A DNA stretch of 44,287 nucleotides from Mesorhizobium sp. M8A.F.Ca.ET.218.01.1.1. Its GTDB lineage: Bacteria > Pseudomonadota > Alphaproteobacteria > Rhizobiales > Rhizobiaceae. Location: positions 1-44,287 of the forward strand of contig NZ_SRUZ01000001.1 of assembly GCF_004791165.1 (NCBI RefSeq), in the 5' to 3' direction. This document shows, in pieces, positions 1 to 9,865 of this stretch. Each line of letters opens with the position of its first letter. The first letter of the stretch is position 1. Below the pieces are notes generated by a model, which ran no database searches, was not told where the DNA came from, and saw only the letters and a program-made list of their open reading frames with translations. The position numbers were made by a program, and so were the translations under genes.

Positions 1-125
1 AGAAACCGGAGATCCATCTCAAGACGCTCGGCAAGTCGGCCGAAGAGATGGTAGATACCCTGGAACACTGGCTGGACGAGCGTGACATTGCCGAAGAGCA
101 ATATGACAATGGCGGCGGCATCTGA
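1..125 (+). CDS. C-terminal fragment of an unidentified protein
   Basis: An open frame enters from the left edge in the phase starting at base 3. It encodes about 40 residues and ends with TGA at 123-125. The visible tail is acidic and helical in character (HLKTLGKSAEEMVDTLEHW, then an Asp/Glu-rich stretch ending GGGI). I do not recognise the family, and the rest of the gene lies outside the window. The coding call rests on the uninterrupted frame and amphipathic composition, so it is moderate. Confidence 0.5.
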   Translation, partial: KPEIHLKTLGKSAEEMVDTLEHWLDERDIAEEQYDNGGGI

Positions 126-395
126 CGCTTTTTGCTTTAGAATACGAGTGACGCGTCGATTGAAGGAGAACGCTGGCATGGTTCGGGTCGTTGGCTTCCT
201 GCTCTGGCGTGTGCCAAGCCCGGCATGCTGATTGGCAAGCGGAACCCGTCGCCAGTTGCGCCCGTGGCACGGTCGTTCTCGAACGCTGCAAGCCTTTCGC
301 AGGATGACAAAGAGGGCCGTCGGAAGCTGGGCGTGTTACGTGTGCCTGGCTCATCCGTTGACGCAAACAAGTCGCATGACGGTGTGTCGGGATCC

Positions 396-1655
396 ATGGG
401 ACTGCGCCAAAACTCCGGCGAGGTAGTATTTGGGCGCCACGTTCGCCGCTTTTGCATGATCTGCTTGTGTCTCTTTCGCTTGTTGTCGCCGGCCTTCGCG
501 CAGGACGATGGCGAGGACGAGGACGAAGAAGATAGCGCCGTGTGCGACATCGATGTCGGCGGGTCCGGCTCGGAAAGCAAACCGCTCAGCGCAACCGATG
601 GCACGGGGTCGCATCGCTACCTCGTCAACGGCGTTTGCTACGATCTATCCGGAAGCCTGCAGGGCACCCTGCAACACACCAATGCTCCGGAGCCGCATTT
701 GGGACCTGGTTCAAGAACCGCCCGGACTTTCAGCTCCGAAGCGGATTTGCGCCTTGCGGCTGCGCGGCTGACGGGATCCGGACCGTTCAAGTTCGTCTTC
801 GGTATTTCCTGGAGCTATAACTCCGACGATGGTTTCGACGCAGCGCCCACCTTGTCCGAAGCAACAATCGAATACGCGGGGGTAAAAGTTGGCTACGCTG
901 AATCCCTCATGAACGCCTGGTCGGGCGATTTCCAGTTCACCGCGTCGTCGCCGTCGCTGAGCAGTTATCTGGCTTCCTACAAATACGAGATCACCGACGA
1001 TCTATCGTCCTCTGTGGCGGTCGAGGCCGGTCCTCCGACCAGCCGCGGTGCAACCACCTGGGAATTCCCCAAGACGCCGCCGTATTTCACGGCGCAGCTC
1101 CATTACGAAAAAGACGACTGGATCATGCAGGTTTCGGCGGCCGCTCGTCGGCAAGAGACGCCGGCCGCGCGCTTGCTCGATTTGTCGGCCGGCAGCCGAT
1201 TCGGTTGGGCAGCGACAGCCGGCCTTACGGCGCCGGTTAGATTTGCCGGTGAAGACGATAATTTTAGCGCCGGCCTTGCCTATTCGGTAGGCGCGCCTGC
1301 TTTCCTTGGCACCGAAGCCGACGCCGCCGCTTTCGCCGCGCGCTTCCCCACCGTCGGCCCGATACAGGGTTGGAGCGCCGTGGCTTCGTACCATCATGAA
1401 TGGTCGGACAAATGGGAGTCGAACGCGTTCGTAAGCTATGTCGCGGTGAATCTCGACCTGTTCGCGACCAACCCCTCGATCAGACCGAAGCGATACGGCG
1501 TAAATTTGATCTATCAGCCCACGGAAAAGTGGACGATCGGCACGGAAGTGGATGCGCTTAGCACACATGTCGCGCTCAACGGCGCGGTCGGTCTTATTCC
1601 GGGTGCCGATTTGAAAGGGACGACGGACTTCCTGTGGGTTACACGTGAATTTTGA
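396..1655 (+). CDS. Outer-membrane porin-like beta-barrel protein
   Basis: The product (419 aa from ATG 396) looks like an alphaproteobacterial porin (Porin_2-like). A basic, hydrophobic leader ends in SPAFAQ, an acidic segment follows, then about 330 residues of alternating polar and aromatic beta-strand sequence ending in a C-terminal Phe, as expected for BAM-dependent barrels. Such porins let small hydrophilic solutes cross the outer membrane. The frame stays open upstream to 225, but that extension does not look like a leader. ATG 396 gives a long n-region, and ATG 456 would leave a very short signal peptide. Neither has a strong ribosome site, so the start is uncertain. Two Cys near the mature N-terminus (CDID and GVCYD) are a feature of this family. 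The substrate cannot be deduced. Confidence 0.75.
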   Translation: MGLRQNSGEVVFGRHVRRFCMICLCLFRLLSPAFAQDDGEDEDEEDSAVCDIDVGGSGSESKPLSATDGTGSHRYLVNGVCYDLSGSLQGTLQHTNAPEPHLGPGSRTARTFSSEADLRLAAARLTGSGPFKFVFGISWSYNSDDGFDAAPTLSEATIEYAGVKVGYAESLMNAWSGDFQFTASSPSLSSYLASYKYEITDDLSSSVAVEAGPPTSRGATTWEFPKTPPYFTAQLHYEKDDWIMQVSAAARRQETPAARLLDLSAGSRFGWAATAGLTAPVRFAGEDDNFSAGLAYSVGAPAFLGTEADAAAFAARFPTVGPIQGWSAVASYHHEWSDKWESNAFVSYVAVNLDLFATNPSIRPKRYGVNLIYQPTEKWTIGTEVDALSTHVALNGAVGLIPGADLKGTTDFLWVTREF

Positions 1656-1786
1656 TCGGTTCGATGTAAACACGATCATCAAAGCTGTTGCCTCGCGGGA
1701 TCTTCGACTTTTCTCCGCGCTACGAGAGCAAGAAGCCCGACAAACCTATCGTGCTAATTAGTGGCCGTTTCGGATCGCCGGCTGAA

Positions 1787-1815
1787 GCTCCTGGGCGGCA
1801 TCCCCGCCCAGGAGC
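1787..1815. repeat. Perfect 12-bp stem hairpin between convergent genes
   Basis: GCTCCTGGGCGG (1787-1798) pairs perfectly with 1804-1815 around the 5-nt loop CATCC. It lies 132 nt downstream of the porin stop. It could act as an mRNA 3'-end stabiliser or factor-independent terminator for the porin, but no U-tract follows on the plus strand. Confidence 0.55.
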
Positions 1816-1930
1816 GAAAGGCGCGCGTGACCGTCCCGTGATCAGCAACAGCGCTGCGCTCCGGAACAAATGGGGCTCCTTCGGCGCAAACTGGGACGGT
1901 GGGACCGCAGAAGGCTGGCACGGCCCCAAC

Positions 1931-1953
1931 GGACAGGCGCATCGCGCCTGTCC
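1931..1953. terminator. Perfect 10-bp hairpin beyond the minus-strand small gene
   Basis: GGACAGGCGC (1931-1940) pairs with 1944-1953 around the 3-nt loop ATC. It sits about 30 nt past the stop codon of the minus-strand gene at 1984-2310, where a terminator is expected. The U-tract is poor on both sides, so it could equally be an RNA-stability hairpin. Confidence 0.45.
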
Positions 1954-1983
1954 GGGAGCACTATTGCCAGAAGCCACCCAAAG

Positions 1984-2310
1984 TCACTGTATGTTGACGA
2001 CGACGTAGCGCCCGCTGGAGGCCTGATAATACCTGCCGCCACAGTGCCACAGTACGGGGCCGTAGACGGTGGTTTTCACGCATGCGGCCGGGAGGCTGTT
2101 CACGTAGACACTCGTCCGACGGATTGTTCGGCGGGTGGTGCGCCTCGCAACGCCAGCGACGCTGCCGGGCGTGAGCGGATGGCCAACTCGCGCCTGCGCG
2201 TCGCCGACGAAAGAGGGGAGCGGTACAACTGTGTCGATCAGTCCGCCAAAAATCATGGTGACGGCGATCGCAGCCGCACCACCGGCCAATCTCAAGCTAA
2301 GTCTTGTCAT
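1984..2310 (-). CDS. Small exported hypothetical protein
   Basis: A 108-aa protein starts at ATG 2310 with a good ribosome site (AGAGGATG, about 4 nt upstream). Residues 1-41 form a Sec signal peptide (basic start, Ala/Gly/Ile-rich core, ending DAQA). A basic TRRTIRRT patch follows. The C-terminal 45 residues are rich in Tyr and Val with two Cys (AACVKTTVYG and WHCGGRYYQ) and could form a small disulfide-linked periplasmic domain. This pattern resembles short exported proteins of rhizobia, but I cannot name the family or a function. It lies 39 nt downstream of the truncated hydrolase on the same strand. Confidence 0.65.
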   Translation of the reverse strand: MTRLSLRLAGGAAAIAVTMIFGGLIDTVVPLPSFVGDAQARVGHPLTPGSVAGVARRTTRRTIRRTSVYVNSLPAACVKTTVYGPVLWHCGGRYYQASSGRYVVVNIQ

Positions 2311-2349
2311 CGTTCATCCTCTCTATAAATCAAATACCTGCGGCAAGCG

Positions 2350-2973
2350 CTACTTGGCCGTCAGGATCTTTATCGGCGCCGCGACGGGTAAAGTAAGAAC
2401 GCGGGTCGTGGCGCCGGCCAGCCCGCCCTCTTCCTGATCTGGAATACCCTGCGCCAGGGCCTTGCGAAGATCCGGCGCAATTTCCGCGACTTGGGCGAAC
2501 TTGCCGTGATTGGTCGCATCGTTGGCTTTCACATCAGGCAAGTCAACGACTATCGCGCCGAGTTCTGCGAGTTCCGCCGTGTTGCTGCTCGCCCCAATCC
2601 GATCTTTGCCGCCAGCGATAAGCCTCGACAGACCCAATGCTTTGTCGTCGCGCGAGACAATGATCAAAAACGGCTTTTTTGGTTTCCCAATTCGCTGCAT
2701 TTCCGATTTGAATACGTCCTCGTCGATGTCGGGGGCGGCGAGTATCACCGTACCAAGCTTGCTGGCGGAAGTGAGGTTTCCCGATATCTTGATTTGCCGA
2801 AATGCCTCGACGGTCACCCAGTTGCCCATCGAATGCGCGAGGACGTTGATTTCATCGGCATCGCTGGCCAGCAAAAGGCGCAGCGTCCGCTCCAATCCGT
2901 CGCGAGCGATGGTCGCGCTGTTGTTGTCGTACACGCAGTCCAGCGTCTTGCCCCGCGAGGCCCAAACGCGATA
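2350..2973 (-). pseudogene. 5'-truncated alpha/beta hydrolase (DUF900-like)
   Basis: Reading leftward from about 2973, the frame encodes roughly 207 residues typical of the C-terminal half of DUF900 alpha/beta hydrolases. There is a WASRGKTLDCVYDNNSA segment, then the nucleophile elbow AHSMGNW, a LAAPDID motif, an IIVSRDD motif and a late His in TNHGKF. The N-terminal half is missing. Upstream of 2973 the frame continues only as the antisense of the DUF1254 fragment on the other strand, so the nominal start at 3438 is an artefact. No start codon with a ribosome site is visible at the junction. The 3' end is intact (TAG at 2350-2352). It is read as a decayed gene. Confidence 0.75.
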
Positions 2974-2985
2974 ACCCGCCGAAGG

Positions 2986-3795
2986 ATGGAATTCATCAGC
3001 GGATCGCGGAAGCCGGTGAATACCATCCACGCCATCGACTACGAGTTCTATGAAGAGCTCCACACGGTCATCGAGCGTGAGCCGAGTTCGATGCTCGATC
3101 CGGAAATGCTGGGCCTGTTTGCCTCCATCGGCATCCAGAAGGGCAAGCCCTTCGCGCCGGACGAGCGAATGAAGAAGCTGCTGGTCGAAGCGCTCGCTAT
3201 CGGCAACGCAACCGCCCGCGCGCTGGCCTTCCGCCCTCGCCTCGACGGCGCCCAACTCTATCCAAACAGCTCCTGGAACGCGGCTTCGTGGACGGCAGCT
3301 ATGAATGGCTCCGGGACGGCGGCGAGGGCGGCCGCAATCTCGACTCCAGGACCATGTTCTTCTACCAGGCGACGGTGAACACGCCCGCCATGGTGCAGAA
3401 AATGATCGGCGTCGGTTCCCAATACGCCTATGCCTCAACCGACGTGAACGGCGACTATCTGGACGGTGCCAAGACGTACAGCCTCCACATTCCCGCTAAT
3501 CCGCCGGTCAAGGATTTCTGGTCCGTGGTGATCGGCGATCCGCAGACGCGCTCGGAGCTTGAGACGGGCCAGACCTTCCCGAGCAAGAACAACAAGCGCG
3601 ACAAGCTCGCCGAGAACTCCGACGGTTCGGTCGATCTCTATTTCGGCCCGAAGGCCCCTGAAGGTAAAGAGGCGAACTGGGTCCAGACCGTCGCCGGGAA
3701 GGGATGGATGGTATCCGATTCTTCGGCTTTATGGCCCGCTCGAACCCTGGTTTGACAAGACCTGGCGGCCGGGCGAGTTTGAGGTGGTCAAGTAG
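2986..3795 (+). pseudogene. Truncated and frameshifted DUF1254/DUF1214 gene
   Basis: Three frames read in turn reconstruct the second half of a DUF1254-DUF1214 protein. The first piece starts near 2986 (GSRKPVNTIHAIDYEFYEEL, then EKGKPFAPDERMKK). The second carries GSYEWLRDGG, FFYQATVNTPAM, DPQTRSELETG and NWVQTVAGKGW. The third ends RLYGPLEPWFDKTWRPGEF and stops at 3793-3795. The first break is near 3284-3286, where one missing T would restore GFVDGSYEW. The second is a 4-bp tandem duplication (GGATGGAT, 3702-3709). About half of the usual N-terminal sequence is absent. Family function is poorly defined, and this copy cannot make a normal protein. Confidence 0.85.
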
Positions 3796-3881
3796 CAGGG
3801 TTCCGCGTTCGATCCGGCATGGTTCGTTCGATTGCGGGAACGTCTGGTCGTACTGTCGATCGAAACTTGCCGGAGCGCTCG

Positions 3882-5942
3882 ATGAGCAATGCACTGCCCA
3901 CTCGAATTGGTCTTCTACTGTCGGCCGTCATTCCGATTTTCCTTTGGGTGCTCCTTGGAGCTTCCTGGGCCCAGCAGCCTCCGGACGGCGTGCCGCCCGA
4001 AAAGGCACGGCAATTCCTCGACCTGCTGTCCGATCCGGAGGTCAAGGTATGGCTCGAAGGAAAGATACCGGTAGCCGCCGAGGAACCGTCTGCCGCATCG
4101 CTGGCCGACGCAATCTCGAACTGGGAGCTGGCCGTTCGCGCACGTCTCGTCGCGCTCACCGATGCCATTCCTCGCATCCCGCAGGAGGCAGCTAACGCCG
4201 CCGGCGTCGTCTCGCGCGACGTGAATTCAGGTAGGCCCGGGCTGGTGATCCTGATCCTGGCAGTGCTGACTGTCGTCGGCTTCGGCGCCGAGTGGTTGGT
4301 CCGCCGGGCTTTGTCGCCTGGCGGTTCTGACCCAACAATTGATCCCGGACAGGCAGCCCTGTCCGAGGTCGCTGCCTTGCTGACATTTGCTCTGGCAGCC
4401 ATCGGCTCGTTCCTCGCGTTCGACTGGCCGCCTTTGCTGCGCCGCATCGTGCTGACTTTGCTGCTCGCCTTCATCGCCGTGCGTGTCGTCCGCGCAATTG
4501 TCAGGTTGCTGTTTGGACTCGCCGGCGCGGAGAGCAGGACGCCGGATGAGACGCTGACAACAGTTCCTGTTGCAAACTCGACCGCGCAGCGTTTCTGGCT
4601 TCGGCGCGTGAGCCTCATCGCCGGCTTTCTGCTGTTTGGCTGGGCCGTGGTCAGCCTCATGCCGAGCATCGGTTTCTCGGTCGACGTGGCGCGGGTGGTT
4701 GCCCTGCTTTGTGGCCTGGGCATGTTGGCCATCGCCATCGAAATCGTCTGGCGGCGGCCGGGCAGCGCAGCTTCCGCTGCCAGGCATTCGCTGCTGACGC
4801 TCTATCTGATCGCGCTTTGGCTGGCCTGGGTGGCAGGACTGCTCGGCGTGCTGTGGCTCGGCCTCTATGCGCTGCTATTGCCGGTGGCGGTGCGTGGGGT
4901 TGGCAACGTCGCACAGGCCTTCGCCAGCAGAGCGCAGCGCAGCGGCGCCCTCGGCATCATGCTGAACGTGCTGATCGTCAGGGGAGCCAGGGCAGCGATG
5001 ATTGGCGCGGCGGTCGCTTGGCTCGCCTATGTCTGGCGCATCAGGGCTGCTGCCCTTGCCGGCAGTGAAACAGGCGCGATCGTGATTTCGGGCCTGCTCA
5101 ATAGCATCATCATCCTCCTGGTAGCGGATCTGCTGTGGCAGCTGGCGAAGGCGCTGATCGCTTATCGGATGGAGCTCGCGTCAAAAGACGGGTCAAGCGC
5201 GGACGACCTTGCCCGCAGCGGCCGGCTGCGTACGCTGCTGCCGATATTCCGCAACGTGCTTGCTGTCTTCATCGCGGCCGTCGCAGTGCTGACAATCCTG
5301 TCCGGACTGGGCGTGCAGATTGCACCTTTGATCGCCGGCGCGGGCATTTTCGGCGTCGCTATCGGCTTCGGTTCGCAGACACTGGTCAAGGACGTGCTGA
5401 GCGGCGTTTTCTATATGCTCGACGACGCTTTCCGTGTCGGTGAGTATATCCAGAGCGGCAGCTATAAGGGCACCGTCGAATCGTTCAGCCTGCGATCAGT
5501 CAGGCTGCGGCATCACCGCGGCCCAATTTTCACCGTGCCGTTCGGCCAGCTCGGCGCCATCCAGAACATGAGCCGTGACTGGGTGATGGACAAGATGGCT
5601 CTCAGCATCACCTACGATTCTGACATAGACCTCGCTCGCAGGCTCATCAAGAAGATCGGTCAGGAGCTGGCCGCGGATCCCGAGTTCGCGGCCGATACGA
5701 TCGAGCCGCTGAAAATGCAAGGTGTCGACAGTTTTGGCGACTCCGGGATCGACATCAGGATGAAGCTGATGACCAAGCCGGGAGGTCAGTTCGGCATCAA
5801 GCGGCGAGCCTTCATGATGATCAAGAAGGCATTCGACGAGAACGGCATCAAGCTCGCTGTTCCCACCGTGCATGTGGAGGGTGGCGGCGACAACGCGGCC
5901 GCCGCGCAGCAACTACTCAAGCTGAAGCAGGCTAAGAGCTAG
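3882..5942 (+). CDS. MscS-family mechanosensitive channel, large form
   Basis: A 686-aa inner-membrane protein. It starts at ATG 3882, with GGAG about 7 nt upstream and a signal peptide ending ASWAQQ; the frame is open further upstream but lacks leader character. About ten hydrophobic segments lie between residues 115 and 470. The MscS pore-lining helix is at about 480-510 (AGAGIFGVAIGFGSQTLVKD), then the beta domain (FRVGEYIQSG, VPFGQLG) and an alpha/beta C-terminal domain. Such channels open under membrane tension and release solutes on hypo-osmotic shock. The length and extra N-terminal membrane helices put it with the large MscS homologues rather than the 286-aa E. coli type. The gated solute is unknown. 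Confidence 0.9.
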   Translation: MSNALPTRIGLLLSAVIPIFLWVLLGASWAQQPPDGVPPEKARQFLDLLSDPEVKVWLEGKIPVAAEEPSAASLADAISNWELAVRARLVALTDAIPRIPQEAANAAGVVSRDVNSGRPGLVILILAVLTVVGFGAEWLVRRALSPGGSDPTIDPGQAALSEVAALLTFALAAIGSFLAFDWPPLLRRIVLTLLLAFIAVRVVRAIVRLLFGLAGAESRTPDETLTTVPVANSTAQRFWLRRVSLIAGFLLFGWAVVSLMPSIGFSVDVARVVALLCGLGMLAIAIEIVWRRPGSAASAARHSLLTLYLIALWLAWVAGLLGVLWLGLYALLLPVAVRGVGNVAQAFASRAQRSGALGIMLNVLIVRGARAAMIGAAVAWLAYVWRIRAAALAGSETGAIVISGLLNSIIILLVADLLWQLAKALIAYRMELASKDGSSADDLARSGRLRTLLPIFRNVLAVFIAAVAVLTILSGLGVQIAPLIAGAGIFGVAIGFGSQTLVKDVLSGVFYMLDDAFRVGEYIQSGSYKGTVESFSLRSVRLRHHRGPIFTVPFGQLGAIQNMSRDWVMDKMALSITYDSDIDLARRLIKKIGQELAADPEFAADTIEPLKMQGVDSFGDSGIDIRMKLMTKPGGQFGIKRRAFMMIKKAFDENGIKLAVPTVHVEGGGDNAAAAQQLLKLKQAKS

Positions 5943-6093
5943 CGGCAAACCCGGCGCCTGATGGCACTTCCGAATCCGGCCCGCTTTGTGACAACGCCAC
6001 TGCGAGACTTGGCGAAAAAGGCCGGGACACCCCCTGCACTGCAGATTTGATCTGGCACAAATTGGGTCGTGATTTCGATCGGTATGATTATCT

Positions 6094-6525
6094 ATGGTTC
6101 TAAATCTGCTCATCGGCACAATCGTCATAAGCCTGACGGTGCTGGTTCATACCTTTGGCCTTATCGCCGTCACACATGCGATGGGATACCTTGTGTCCCG
6201 CTTTCGCATGCACGGGCGCCGCAGCCGCATCGTCGCGATGATCAGCGTGGTGATGGGTCTCTTTGCCGTCATGACCACGGAGGTCTGGCTTTGGGCTGGG
6301 CTATACCGGATGCTCGACATCTTCGCCGATTTCGAAACTGCCTTGTACTTTTCCACCATCACTTTCTCGACGGTTGGTTACGGCGACATCGTGCCCGCCC
6401 ATGCGTGGCGCGTCCTGGCGGCACTCGAGGGCGTGAACGGGTTCCTGCTAATCGGCTGGTCGACAGCCTACCTGATAGCAGCAGGCACCCGCATCGGGCC
6501 CTTCAAGGCCGGCGAGCATTTTTGA
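6094..6525 (+). CDS. Small potassium channel protein
   Basis: A 143-aa membrane protein with hydrophobic helices at about 3-27, 45-70 and 103-125. A pore loop carries the K+ selectivity signature TVGYGD (about residues 92-97) after TITFS. This is the Ion_trans_2 pore fold, which would conduct K+ as a tetramer. No C-terminal RCK or cyclic-nucleotide domain follows, so gating is not evident. The ribosome site is weak. It lies 151 nt after the MscS channel on the same strand, and both fit osmotic or ion homeostasis. A degenerate anaerobox-like sequence (TTGAT-N4-CACAA, 6047-6060) lies upstream and was not accepted as a site. Confidence 0.8.
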   Translation: MVLNLLIGTIVISLTVLVHTFGLIAVTHAMGYLVSRFRMHGRRSRIVAMISVVMGLFAVMTTEVWLWAGLYRMLDIFADFETALYFSTITFSTVGYGDIVPAHAWRVLAALEGVNGFLLIGWSTAYLIAAGTRIGPFKAGEHF

Positions 6526-6733
6526 CCGCAGCAGATGCTCCCATTTGCTCCCGATCAATGAACGCGCGTCAATCTGTCGGTAGGCTTTCTGTCGATGGTA
6601 ACCACGAATTGCTCAGGGACAGGCGAGAGGAAGACATCCGCTTTCTGCTTCTTTCGACGAATTGACTATGTGCTACGGGAACCGCAGACCGGTCAGATCG
6701 GGAGGAAAGACATCAGGTTGGGAGGATTTAAGC

Positions 6734-7702
6734 ATGGGCGAGGATCTATACGGCCATCATGCCGACCGCATCCAGGCGGCGATTGCCTCGGACGCTGCAG
6801 CGAAGTCCGCACTGGTTGCTTCCTGGCGACGGTCTTCCAATTTGCATCGGCTCGATCCAGCCGACTGTAGCCCCCCACGCTATCTGACGGAGGCGGAACT
6901 GGGACAGGCCGGGCAACGCATCGAACCTCTCGTCCAAGCTGCCCAATCGAGTCTCGACCGGCTCTATCTCGCGGTTGGCGGCGTCGGGTGCTGTGTCCTG
7001 CTTGCCGATCGTGACGGGGTGCCGGTCGAACGGCGCGGTGCGCCCGTCGATGACGAGACGTTTCGTTCCTGGGGTTTGTGGACTGGCTCCGTCTGGAACG
7101 AGGAAAGCCAAGGCACCAACGGGATCGGCACCTGTCTGGTCGAGCGGCGCGCTCTCACGATTCACCGTGACCAGCATTTCCATACGCGCAACACGCTGCT
7201 CAGTTGCACCACCGCTCCTATCCACGATCATGAAGGGAATCTTGTAGCCGCGCTTGACGTGTCTTCCTGCCGGGCTGATCTGACCGAAGCCTTCGCCAAT
7301 CTCATCTCGATGGCTGTGGTCGACGCGGTGCGTCGGATCGAAGGTGAAAACTTCAAGATGGCATTCCCAAAGGCGCGAATTCTGCTCGCCCCAGTGACTG
7401 ACAAAGGCTCCGGAGCGCTGATCGCCGTTGACGCGGACGATCTCGTGGTCGGCGCGACCCGTTCGGCGCGCCTGGCGCTTGGCATTACCCAGCAGTGTCT
7501 CGACAAGCCGATGCCCGCCGCCGATTTGTTCGGCTGGGCTGAGCGCGGCTCCAAAATTCTCGCTGAGGCAGAGCGCGGGGCTCTCCAGCGTGCACTCGCG
7601 CGCGCTGACGGAAATGTCTCGGCTGCAGCTCAGGCGCTAGGGATCAGCCGCGCGACGCTCCACCGCAAGCTCAACCGCCTGGATGTCCATCGGTCTCACT
7701 GA
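6734..7702 (+). CDS. GAF-Fis transcriptional regulator lacking an AAA+ domain
   Basis: A 322-aa protein from ATG 6734, chosen for the GGAGG ribosome site 8 nt upstream. Residues about 15-190 match the N-terminal sensory part of AcoR-type activators (VASWRRS start, GAF domain with NGIGTCLVERRALTIHRDQHF). A short PAS-like stretch follows (GALIAVDADDLVVGATRSAR). The C-terminal 50 residues are a Fis-type helix-turn-helix (GNVSAAAQALGISRATLHRKL). The sigma-54-activating AAA+ ATPase normally found between them is absent, so it probably acts with sigma-70 polymerase or as a repressor. It is followed by an aldehyde dehydrogenase and a DUF779 gene, which fits control of alcohol or aldehyde oxidation. 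Confidence 0.85.
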   Translation: MGEDLYGHHADRIQAAIASDAAAKSALVASWRRSSNLHRLDPADCSPPRYLTEAELGQAGQRIEPLVQAAQSSLDRLYLAVGGVGCCVLLADRDGVPVERRGAPVDDETFRSWGLWTGSVWNEESQGTNGIGTCLVERRALTIHRDQHFHTRNTLLSCTTAPIHDHEGNLVAALDVSSCRADLTEAFANLISMAVVDAVRRIEGENFKMAFPKARILLAPVTDKGSGALIAVDADDLVVGATRSARLALGITQQCLDKPMPAADLFGWAERGSKILAEAERGALQRALARADGNVSAAAQALGISRATLHRKLNRLDVHRSH

Positions 7703-7722
7703 ACTCCCTTGGCGACCATGAC

Positions 7723-7740
7723 TGTCGCAATTCTGCGACA
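7723..7740. promoter_or_regulatory. Palindromic operator candidate TGTCGCA-N4-TGCGACA
   Basis: A perfect inverted repeat with 7-bp arms and the 4-bp spacer ATTC lies 21 nt after the GAF-Fis regulator gene and 107 nt before the aldehyde dehydrogenase start. Fis-type regulators bind such dyads. The related but shorter dyad CGTCGC-N5-GCGACG occurs at 7809-7825, just before the ribosome site. No -24/-12 (sigma-54) promoter is evident between them. Confidence 0.6.
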
Positions 7741-7808
7741 CATCATGTCCGACCGCGGTGACCAGTGCGGTGACAACTACGGGCGAAAATCGCAAGTCTC
7801 TTCCGAAG

Positions 7809-7825
7809 CGTCGCATCCCGCGACG
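7809..7825. promoter_or_regulatory. Second TCGC/GCGA dyad near the aldehyde dehydrogenase start
   Basis: CGTCGC (7809-7814) and GCGACG (7820-7825) form a 6-bp dyad with a 5-bp spacer, sharing the GTCGC core of the 7723-7740 palindrome. The half-site spacing differs by one base, so it may be a weaker site or an mRNA hairpin near the ribosome site. It is tentative. Confidence 0.3.
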
Positions 7826-7846
7826 TCAGCTTTGGGAGGAAGACAC

Positions 7847-9364
<1,518 letters not shown>

Positions 9365-9426
9365 TCGCTGCGCCCATGCGCGCGGCCCCAAGGGACCGCG
9401 CGCATGACTGGAAACCGGATAAGACC

Positions 9427-9762
9427 ATGCATGCAAAAGTCACAGCGACGCCGGCAGCCCTTGAACTGATCACGGAGATCGTCACCGATCATGGCCCGGT
9501 GCTGTTCCATCAGTCCGGTGGCTGCTGCGACGGCTCTTCGCCAATGTGCTATCCGGTGGCTGGCTTCATCATCGGTGACCAGGATGTGTTACTCGGCCAC
9601 ATCGGTGAGGCGCCATTCTACATCGGGGCCTCGCAATTCGAAGCCTGGAAGCACACCGATCTCATTATCGACGTGGTGGCTGGTCGCGGCGGCATGTTCT
9701 CGCTCGACAATGGACGCGAGAAGCGATTCCTGACGCGGTCGACGATTTGCGCTGTCAGATGA
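9427..9762 (+). CDS. DUF779 family protein
   Basis: A 111-aa cytoplasmic protein starting at ATG 9427, 62 nt after the aldehyde dehydrogenase. It carries the family hallmark HQSGGCCDGSSPMCYP, with three clustered Cys, followed by beta-rich sequence (FYIGASQFEAWKHTDL, a C-terminal EKRFLTRS). DUF779 proteins are regularly encoded next to acetaldehyde dehydrogenases, which suggests a helper role, but no activity is established to my knowledge. The Cys cluster could bind metal or react with thiols; that is inference. The gene is very likely co-transcribed with the dehydrogenase. Confidence 0.88.
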   Translation: MHAKVTATPAALELITEIVTDHGPVLFHQSGGCCDGSSPMCYPVAGFIIGDQDVLLGHIGEAPFYIGASQFEAWKHTDLIIDVVAGRGGMFSLDNGREKRFLTRSTICAVR

Positions 9763-9793
9763 GGATGTGGGTCATCCATCGGGTCATGGACAC

Positions 9794-9815
9794 GGCCGTC
9801 ATAGGCTTGACGGCC
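9794..9815. terminator. Hairpin between convergent DUF779 and hemN genes
   Basis: GGCCGTCA (9794-9801) pairs perfectly with TGACGGCC (9808-9815) around a 6-nt loop. It lies in the 103-nt gap between two convergent genes and could end transcription from both sides. A U-tract is lacking, so confidence is limited. Confidence 0.45.
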
Positions 9816-9865
9816 CTGACACAACGTTCGGTCCCATCGCATTCAGTTCGCGACCAAGCCGCCGC

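Larger units (their letters stand above)
1656..1983. other. Gene-free stretch holding two strong hairpins
   Basis: No convincing gene lies between the porin stop and the small exported protein on the minus strand. Short open frames exist on both strands, but they overlap each other, have arginine/proline-rich shadow composition and lack ribosome sites. The stretch contains two perfect inverted repeats, at 1787-1815 and 1931-1953, listed separately. Neither is followed by a clear T-run. Confidence 0.6.

Noticed and set aside
1688..2008. 106-aa plus-strand frame in the porin downstream gap
   Set aside because: No ribosome site or family pattern; it runs through both hairpins and into the minus-strand gene.
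2491..3378. Long plus-strand open frame antisense to the hydrolase
   Set aside because: Only the part after about 2986 resembles a protein family (DUF1254); the first half is the mirror of the hydrolase gene.
2974..3438. N-terminal extension of the minus-strand hydrolase frame
   Set aside because: It is antisense to the DUF1254 fragment, Arg-rich, and lacks the hydrolase N-terminal motifs.
6047..6060. TTGAT-CTGG-CACAA before the K+ channel gene
   Set aside because: The right half-site has two mismatches; spacing would put the transcript start at the start codon.
6545..6558. TTGCT-CCCG-ATCAA before the GAF-Fis regulator
   Set aside because: Loses the TTGA half-site core and lies 175 nt before the gene, so class II activation is unlikely.
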